This document shows positions 59,338 through 64,000 of a DNA stretch of 64,000 nt, in pieces (position 1 is the stretch's first letter; every line of letters begins with the position of its first letter). Below the pieces are notes generated by a model. That model was not told where the DNA came from. It saw only the letters and a list, made by a program, of their open reading frames with translations, and did not search any database. The position numbers and the translations under genes were made by a program. The DNA is from DASUPK01 sp963848955 (GTDB lineage: Bacteria; Actinomycetota; Thermoleophilia; Solirubrobacterales; 70-9), in contig CAWKFQ010000023.1 in assembly GCA_963848955.1 (NCBI GenBank), forward strand, positions 124,001 through 188,000, given 5' to 3'.

Positions 59338-59592
59338 ATGTCCGTGAGAATCAGACTCCGCAGGGTCGGGTCGAAGAAGAACCCGATCTGGAGAATTGTC
59401 GTCGCCGACCAGCGTTCGCCGCGGGACGGCCGCTCGATCGAGACGATCGGTCAGTACAACCCGCAGCCGGACCCTTCCCTGATCGTGATCGACGAGGACC
59501 GGGCCAAGCACTGGCTGGAGAATGGCGCACGGCCGACCAAGACGGTGGCCACCCTGCTCCGCACCAAGGGCATCGAGTCCACCGGCGCCTAG
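59338..59592 (+). CDS. rpsP: 30S ribosomal protein S16
   Basis: An 84-residue small-subunit protein: VRIRLRRVGSKKNPIWRIVVADQRSPRDGRSIETIGQYNPQPDP is the S16 signature, followed by the DRAKHWLENGARPTKTVATLLRTKGI helix. It starts the rpsP-khpA-trmD-rplS group; rimM, normally between khpA and trmD, is absent. Confidence 0.95.
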   Translation: MSVRIRLRRVGSKKNPIWRIVVADQRSPRDGRSIETIGQYNPQPDPSLIVIDEDRAKHWLENGARPTKTVATLLRTKGIESTGA

Positions 59593-59607
59593 GGCTGGGC
59601 TGACCCG

Positions 59608-59841
59608 ATGCGCGAGCTGCTCGAGTTCCTCGCCCGCTCGCTCGTCGCAGATCCCGATGCGGTCGTCGTCAACGAAATCGAGGAGATCGACGGCGAGGTC
59701 GTGCTCGAGCTCGAGGTCGCGGAGGACGATCTCGGACGTGTGATCGGCCGCGGCGGACGTGTCGCCAACGCTCTCCGTTCCGTGATGAAGGCCGCGGCGA
59801 CCCGCGAGGACAAGCGCGTGGTCGTCGACATACTGGACTGA
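59608..59841 (+). CDS. khpA: KH-domain RNA-binding protein KhpA
   Basis: A 77-residue single type-II KH domain: LLEFLARSLVADPDAVVVNEIEEIDGEVVLELEVAEDDLGRVIGRGGRVANALRSVMKAAATREDKRVVVDIL. GRVIGRGGRVA is the GxxG RNA-binding loop. KhpA is a small RNA chaperone that often pairs with KhpB. Its TGA ends at the base before the trmD GTG (TGAGTG), so the two are coupled. Confidence 0.92.
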   Translation: MRELLEFLARSLVADPDAVVVNEIEEIDGEVVLELEVAEDDLGRVIGRGGRVANALRSVMKAAATREDKRVVVDILD

Positions 59842-60544
59842 GTGCGACTCGACGTCTTCACGCTCTTCCCGGAGCACTTCGACTGGTTCCTTCGCCAGCG
59901 CCACGTCTCCAACGCACTCGCAAGCGGGAACGAGATCCGCTTCCACAACTACCGCGACACGACGCCGCTGAGCGCGGGGCAGGTCGATGACGCCCCGTAC
60001 GGCGGGGGAGCGGGGATGGTGATGCGTGTCGATGTCGTCGATGCCGCCCTCGAGGCCGCCTACGGGGCGGAGCGCGACCGCGTCAGGAAGATCGCCCTCG
60101 CGCCGGCCGGGCGGCTCTTCGACGAGGAGCTCGCGGCGGAGCTCGCGCAGGAAAACCACGTGGCGCTGCTCTCTGGGCGCTACGAGGGCTTCGACGAGCG
60201 CGTCGTGGAGCATCTGGCTGACGAGACGATCTCGATCGGCCGCTACGTGCTCGCCGGAGGGGAGCTGCCCGCGATGGTGATCAGCGACGCAGTCCTGCGG
60301 AAGCTGCCGGGCGCCCTCGGCGACGCGGAGAGCGTGGTGGAGGAGTCCTACAGCTGCGGCCCTCGGGGGCGCGCCGGAGTATCCCCACTACACGCGGCCC
60401 GCCGCATACCGCGGCTGGCAGGTGCCCGACATCCTGCTCTCGGGCGACCACGCCCGGGTGCGCAAGTGGCGGCACGAGCAAGCCCGCCACCGGGCGGACC
60501 AAAATGAACGGCCGCCACAAACGCCGCGGCCGCATCACCGCTAG
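59842..60544 (+). CDS. trmD: tRNA (guanine(37)-N1)-methyltransferase, one frameshift
   Basis: Methylates G37 of tRNAs to prevent frameshifts. VRLDVFTLFPEHFDWFLRQRHVSNAL and FHNYRDTTPLSAGQVDDAPYGGGAGMVMRVDVV begin the protein. The trefoil-knot SAM site follows: VALLSGRYEGFDERVVEHLADETISIGRYVLAGGELPAMVISDAVLRKLPGAL. At ~60361 the frame shifts; dropping one C gives LGGAPEYPHYTRPAAYRGWQVPDILLSGDHARVRKWRHEQA, to TAG 60542-60544. About 234 residues, the usual length. GTG start directly follows khpA. A U-tract terminator lies 13 bases after the stop. Confidence 0.92.
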
Positions 60545-60557
60545 CATTTCGCGTCGC

Positions 60558-60588
60558 TGCGCGAGGCCGAGGGCCACGCGCATTTTTT
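60558..60588 (+). terminator. Intrinsic terminator after trmD
   Basis: TGCGCG-A-GGCC-GAG-GGCC-A-CGCGCA (60558-60582) followed by six T (60583-60588). It is the only classical stem plus T-run seen in the window. It ends the rpsP-khpA-trmD unit and implies a separate promoter for rplS, within 60589-60650. Confidence 0.88.
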
Positions 60589-60650
60589 GAGCCTCCGCAC
60601 CGGCGCCGTTTTAGGCGTCGCTCAGGCCGAGCCCCGACCATCACCACCTC

Positions 60651-61259
60651 ATGAGCACAGTCATCGAAGACCTCGAGAAGCGAGCGCTGAAGCAGCGGCC
60701 GAGATTCGCCGCGGGCGACCGCGTGCGCGTCCACTTCCAGGTGGTCGAGGGGACCCGCCGCCGCACCCAGGTCTTCGAGGGCATCGTGATCAAGCGCCAG
60801 GGCAGCGGCGCGCGCGAGACGTTCACCGTGCGCAAGCAGTCCTTCGGCGTCGGCGTCGAGCGGACGTTCCCGCTGCACTCGCCGAAGATCGAGAAGCTCG
60901 AGGTGGCCGCCCGCGGCGACGTGCGGCGGGCGAAGCTCTACTACCTGCGCGGGAAGGTCGGCAAGAGCGCTCGGGTGGCCGAGCGGCGCTGGGGCATCGA
61001 GGAAGAGATGGTCGTTGCGGAGGAGGAGGCGGAGGCGGTTGACGCCGAGGGCGTCGCGGTGAGCGAAGCCGAGGCGGAGGTCACCGAGCCCGTCGAGGAG
61101 GAAGCCGAGCAGGCCGCCGAGGGCGAGGAGCCCATGGAGGGCGAGGAGCCCACGGAGGGCGATGAGCAGGGTGCGGACGGTGGGGAGACGGCGGAGGCGG
61201 AGTCGGAGCCTAGGCGCAAGCCGAAGGCCGACGCCTCCCCCGACGAGGCAGAAGACTGA
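60651..61259 (+). CDS. rplS: 50S ribosomal protein L19 with long acidic C-terminal extension
   Basis: Residues 1-~115 are ordinary L19: VIEDLEKRALKQRPRFAAGDRVRVHFQVVEGTRRRTQVFEGIVIKRQGSG, ETFTVRKQSFGVGVERTFPLHSPKIEKLEV and RRAKLYYLRGKVGKSARVAE. Residues ~120-202 are an added tail made almost only of Glu, Ala, Gly, Pro and Asp (for example EPMEGEEPTEGDEQGADGGE), probably disordered. L19 sits at the 30S-50S interface, so such a negative tail is notable. The start ATG 60651 follows ACCACCTC, without a clear SD. The stop overlaps the presumed CTG start of lepB. Confidence 0.93.
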   Translation: MSTVIEDLEKRALKQRPRFAAGDRVRVHFQVVEGTRRRTQVFEGIVIKRQGSGARETFTVRKQSFGVGVERTFPLHSPKIEKLEVAARGDVRRAKLYYLRGKVGKSARVAERRWGIEEEMVVAEEEAEAVDAEGVAVSEAEAEVTEPVEEEAEQAAEGEEPMEGEEPTEGDEQGADGGETAEAESEPRRKPKADASPDEAED

Positions 61260-61888
61260 GAATCCCGCGACCCCACAGCACCCAGGGCGCGCTTCTCGAG
61301 CTCGTCATCATCGTCGCGCTCGCGCTCGGGCTGGCACTCGGGATCCAGGCGTTCATCGTCAAGCCGTACCAGATCCCCTCTGAGTCGATGGAGCCCACCC
61401 TCGACGTCGGCCAGCGGGTCCTGGTGAACCGGTTCATCTACCACTTCACCGATCCCAAGATCGGGGACATCGTCGTCTTCCATCCGCCGCAGGGAGCCGA
61501 GGGCGGCGCCGGCGGTGAGTGCGGCGATCCGAGGACAGGAGCCGGGGGCTCGAGCGGCTCGGCCTGCGACCAGCCGACGCCCGATAAGTCGAACGTCAAC
61601 TTCATCAAGCGGATCGTCGCCGGCCCGGGAGACACCCTGAGCGTCCAGGACGGTCACCCGGTGGTCAACGGAAAGATCGCTCAGGAGGACTTCATCAACC
61701 GCTGTACGCCAGGCGGAGCCTGCAATTTGCCGCAACAGATCACCATCCCGCCCGACCATTACTTCATGATGGGCGACAACCGTGGGTCGAGCGACGACAG
61801 CCGCTTCTGGGGACCAATCCCACGCGACTGGATCATCGGCAAAGCCTTCGCCACCTACTGGCCCCCGGACCGCGTCGGGCTCCTCTAA
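61256..61888 (+). CDS. lepB: Signal peptidase I, probable CTG start
   Basis: Cuts signal peptides from exported proteins. The N-terminal anchor ALLELVIIVALALGLALGIQAFIVKPYQIPSESMEPTLDVGQRVLVNRF contains the catalytic Ser (SESM); FIKRIVAGPGDTLSV holds the catalytic Lys, and YFMMGDNRGSSDDSRFWGPI is box E. The nearest ATG (61388) lies after the catalytic Ser, so it cannot be the start. The only open upstream start is CTG 61256, overlapping the rplS stop (CTGA), giving about 210 residues. A Gly/Ser-rich insert lies at 61497-61572. A sequence error near 61250-61300 is the alternative. Confidence 0.85.
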   Translation: MRIPRPHSTQGALLELVIIVALALGLALGIQAFIVKPYQIPSESMEPTLDVGQRVLVNRFIYHFTDPKIGDIVVFHPPQGAEGGAGGECGDPRTGAGGSSGSACDQPTPDKSNVNFIKRIVAGPGDTLSVQDGHPVVNGKIAQEDFINRCTPGGACNLPQQITIPPDHYFMMGDNRGSSDDSRFWGPIPRDWIIGKAFATYWPPDRVGLL

Positions 61889-62666
61889 CTCGCCCCGGAA
61901 GCGCGGGAAGAGGCGGACCGCCGCCCGCCTGTTCCGCTTCGACCGGTCCTTCGGCCGCCGCTTCGTGGCGGGAGTGGACGAGGCAGGGCGGGGCTCGCTG
62001 GCCGGCCCGCTGCTCGCCGCGGGGGTGCTCATCGACCTCGAGCGGATCGGCCGTTCCGAGCGCCTCGCCCTGGCGCGGCTCGACGACTCCAAGCAGAAGA
62101 CGCCCGAGGAGCGGGAGGAGCTCTACCCGCGGGTGATCCGCGCGGCGGCCTGCGTGTCGGTCGCCGTGCGCTCGGCCCGTGCCATCGACGCAAACGGACT
62201 GCATGTCTCCAACCTCGCGGCGCTCAGCGACTGCATGAGCGCGGTAGCCCAGGAGGACGCGACTCGCCTTGTGGATGGTTTCAGGCTGCACCGCTGCGAG
62301 CTCGACCACACCCCGGTCGTCGATGGGGACGCGCGCAGCGCGGCGATCGCCGCCGCCTCGGTCATCGCCAAGGTGACGCGCGACCGGTACATGCGGCGTG
62401 TCGCCGAGCTCTACCCGCAGTGGAGCTTCGAGGGGAATGTCGGCTACTCGACCCCGGAGCATCGGGAGGCCATTCGGGAGCACGGCATCTGCCCGCTGCA
62501 TCGCCGCTCCTTCGCCTCGGTGGCCTACTCCCAGCTCGGGCTCGACGGACTGCCGGCGGACGACGACCAGGGATCAGAAGGCCTGGCGGATGTGATCGAC
62601 ATCCGGGAGGCCATCCGCGCCGAAGCGGACCCCGACGACGTCGAAGCGGTAGCCGAGGACGCCTGA
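61782..62666 (+). CDS. rnhB: Ribonuclease HII (start uncertain)
   Basis: Removes ribonucleotides from DNA. LFRFDRSFGRRFVAGVDEAGRGSLAGPLLAAGVLID has the metal site (DEAGRG). DDSKQKTPEEREELYPRV, VVDGDARSAAIAAASVIAKVTRDRYM and YPQWSFEGNVGYSTPEHREAIREHGICPLHRRSFA are family motifs. No ATG/GTG/TTG lies between the lepB stop and GTG 61965, which is too late because RFDRSFG precedes it. The in-frame GTG 61782 overlaps lepB by 107 bases; a CTG at 61929 is another option. The ~30 residues after SQLGLDGL are a nonconserved acidic tail antisense to the end of yraN. Confidence 0.9.
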   Translation: MGRATTAASGDQSHATGSSAKPSPPTGPRTASGSSNSPRKRGKRRTAARLFRFDRSFGRRFVAGVDEAGRGSLAGPLLAAGVLIDLERIGRSERLALARLDDSKQKTPEEREELYPRVIRAAACVSVAVRSARAIDANGLHVSNLAALSDCMSAVAQEDATRLVDGFRLHRCELDHTPVVDGDARSAAIAAASVIAKVTRDRYMRRVAELYPQWSFEGNVGYSTPEHREAIREHGICPLHRRSFASVAYSQLGLDGLPADDDQGSEGLADVIDIREAIRAEADPDDVEAVAEDA

Positions 62667-62999
62667 GGGCCCACGCCGTTCCGCGATCCACTCGCGGGCC
62701 AGGCGCCTCAGCTTGAGCTGCTTGCGGCGGCCGACCGCGTGCGCCGGCCGCTCCGGGCCGAGGGCGGTGCCCGCGCGTCCCGCCTTCACCTCGACGAAGA
62801 CCAGGGTCCGGCCGTCCATCGCCACGATGTCGAGCTCGCCCGAGGGGAGCCGGATGTTGCGCCCGACGATCCGCCAGCCGGATCGCTCCAGGCGGGTGGC
62901 GACGAGCTGCTCGGCGGTGCGGCCGAGGCGTTGCCTGGCGAAGGTCACGACCGGCCACGCTGCTCCCCTCGGGCGCCCGGGGCACGCGTCGATCGCCAT
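62574..62999 (-). CDS. yraN: UPF0102 family protein YraN (predicted nuclease fold)
   Basis: A 141-residue protein with the restriction-endonuclease-like fold. LGRTAEQLVATRLERSGWRIVGRNIRLPSGELDIVAMDGRTLVFVEVKAGRAG holds the ExK-type site (GELDIV and VEVK). KQLKLRRLAREWIAERRGPSG and YRFDVVGVRFGADGLPDVDHIRQAF complete the family. Start ATG 62999 is favoured, since upstream residues look random. Its 3' 93 bases overlap rnhB antisense. The rnhB-yraN-comM order is common in bacteria. Confidence 0.9.
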   Translation of the reverse strand: MAIDACPGRPRGAAWPVVTFARQRLGRTAEQLVATRLERSGWRIVGRNIRLPSGELDIVAMDGRTLVFVEVKAGRAGTALGPERPAHAVGRRKQLKLRRLAREWIAERRGPSGVLGYRFDVVGVRFGADGLPDVDHIRQAF

Positions 63000-63053
63000 G
63001 CCTCCATGACGCCAATGTGACGATCCGCGCGCCAGGCTTGATGAGGCGCCGCC

Positions 63054-63059
63054 TAGCGT
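63054..63059 (+). promoter_or_regulatory. Leaderless-type -10 for comM
   Basis: TAGCGT ends 7 bases before ATG 63067. Confidence 0.45.
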
Positions 63060-63066
63060 CGCCCGC

Positions 63067-64000
63067 ATGTTCGCGCTCGCCCGCACCTTCGCCCTGGTCG
63101 GTGTCGATGCGCAGCCGGTCTACGTGGAGGTCGACATCGGGGGCGGCCTGCCCTCATTCACGATCGTGGGGCTGCCGGACACCGCGGTGCGGGAATCCCG
63201 CGAGCGGGTCCGCTCGGCACTCCGGAATTCGGGATTCAGATATCCGGACCACCGGATCACCGTGAACCTCGCCCCGGCCGACGTCCGCAAGGCCGGTCCG
63301 GGCTTCGACCTGGCGATCGCGGCGGCGATTCTGGCCGCGACGGGGCAGCTGCCCCGAGCCGTGGTCGACAACTACGCGATGGCCGGAGAGCTGGCGCTCG
63401 ACGGTGCGATCCGGGCCGCGCCGGGGGCGCTCGCGATGGCGGAGGGGGCCAGCGGCTGGGGGCTGCGCGGGGTGGCGGTGTCACCGGGCGACACGAGCCA
63501 GGCCGCGCTCGTGGAGGGGCTCGAGGTGATGCCGGTCGAACACGTCGCCCAGCTCAGTGAGCTTGCCGAGGGCGGGATCGAGCCGGTGCCACGGACCGAG
63601 CCCCCCGACGAGCCTGACCGGGATCTCCCCGATCTCTCCGATCTGCACGGCCATCCCGTCCTCCGGCGCTGCCTCGAGATCGCCGCGGCCGGTGCCCACA
63701 GCCTGCTGCTGATCGGCCCGCCGGGCGGCGGCAAGACGCTTGCCCTACAGCGGCTTCCTTCGCTGTTGCCTCCGCTCAGCGCGAATGAGGTGATCGAGGT
63801 GACCCGGATCGCGGGCGTCTGCGGCGAGAACGGCGGGCCGCGCGTCCATCGCCCCTTCAGGGCGCCGCACCACACGGTCTCCGGCCGCGCTCTGGTCGGG
63901 GGCGGAGCGCCGCCCAGGCCGGGGGAGGTGACCCGTGCACACCGAGGGGTGCTCTTCCTCGATGAGCTCGGCGAGTTCAGGCGCGACGCACTCGAGGCCC
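63067..64000 (+). CDS. comM: YifB/ComM family Mg chelatase-like AAA ATPase, 3' partial
   Basis: Branch-migration helicase family linked to natural transformation. The frame runs from ATG 63067 to the window edge without a stop. FALARTFALVGVDAQPVYVEVDIGGGLPSFTIVGLPDTAVRESRERVRSALRNSGF is the N-terminal domain. HSLLLIGPPGGGKTLALQRL is Walker A, PFRAPHHTVSGRALVGGG the Mg-chelatase loop, and RGVLFLDELGEF Walker B. 311 codons are present of ~510 expected, so the C-terminal zinc and lid parts lie beyond. A TAGCGT box seven bases upstream suggests a leaderless start. Confidence 0.93.
   Translation, partial: MFALARTFALVGVDAQPVYVEVDIGGGLPSFTIVGLPDTAVRESRERVRSALRNSGFRYPDHRITVNLAPADVRKAGPGFDLAIAAAILAATGQLPRAVVDNYAMAGELALDGAIRAAPGALAMAEGASGWGLRGVAVSPGDTSQAALVEGLEVMPVEHVAQLSELAEGGIEPVPRTEPPDEPDRDLPDLSDLHGHPVLRRCLEIAAAGAHSLLLIGPPGGGKTLALQRLPSLLPPLSANEVIEVTRIAGVCGENGGPRVHRPFRAPHHTVSGRALVGGGAPPRPGEVTRAHRGVLFLDELGEFRRDALEA

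Overview
The window is about 64 kb of very GC-rich chromosomal DNA carrying ordinary housekeeping genes, packed almost without gaps (no gene-free stretch exceeds 300 bases). It fits a high-GC actinobacterium, most likely of class Thermoleophilia. The reasons are: gene order matching the actinobacterial rsmD-coaD-sepIVA and DUF177-rpmF-rnc-smc-ftsY-ffh-rpsP-trmD-rplS-lepB-rnhB-yraN-comM block; a SepIVA-like protein; small exported proteins starting with LSPGVVIGLVALVVAVGGG; and many genes with a TANNNT hexamer 6-10 bases before an ATG/GTG and no Shine-Dalgarno sequence. The taxon is inferred from gene content only. No rRNA, tRNA, CRISPR array, phage, transposase or plasmid function was seen.

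Layout. 1-5.1 kb: end of gcvPB, an exported protein, and a minus-strand NHEJ set (LigD ligase part, Ku, LigD polymerase part). 5.1-8.3 kb: FetAB-like ABC exporter and an MFS drug exporter. 8.4-12.2 kb: trpS, scpAB and two secreted cell-wall type enzymes. 12.3-18.8 kb: rluB and an aromatic amino acid block (chorismate mutase, HisC-type aminotransferase, DAHP synthase, prephenate dehydrogenase, EPSP synthase), with a tiny leader ORF ending in YFYFWRFT ahead of DAHP synthase. 19-32.6 kb: cmk, der, a DUF3352 protein, metK, a PH-domain protein, priA, def, fmt, a zinc ribbon, rpe, a flippase, ribD. 32.7-35.2 kb: ribE, ribBA, ribH. 35.2-42.2 kb: rpmB, fakA, a GST, DUF427, recG, rsmD, coaD, sepIVA. 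42.3-48.2 kb: an accessory island (DUF4239, phosphotransferase, DUF6285, exported protein, unknown protein, SDR, enoyl-CoA hydratase, methyltransferase) that splits a normally contiguous block. 48.2-64 kb: DUF177, ltaE, rpmF, plsX, acpP, rnc, smc, HNH, ftsY, M23 peptidase, ffh, rpsP, khpA, trmD, rplS, lepB, rnhB, yraN, comM.

The most unusual signal is a family of about nine short palindromic repeats, consensus GAGGG-Y-GCTCC-(GGCGAAGCC loop)-GGAGC-R-A-CCCGTTT. Their stems vary by compensatory changes while a bulged A is kept. They lie at gene 3' ends, form the C-terminal tails of RsmD and Def, and lie in frame inside SMC and RecG, much like the palindromic elements that invade coding genes in Rickettsia. 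A second, 46-bp palindromic repeat occurs twice in opposite orientation. Other points are a leader peptide for DAHP synthase, a 14-residue DUF177 tail duplicated onto threonine aldolase, an RNase III lacking two of four metal ligands, and a leaderless promoter pattern.

Caution: 15 genes, several essential, are broken by 22 single-base shifts. In 19 of them, removing one C on the coding strand restores the family sequence. These look like consensus errors, so CDS coordinates for those genes span the shifts.
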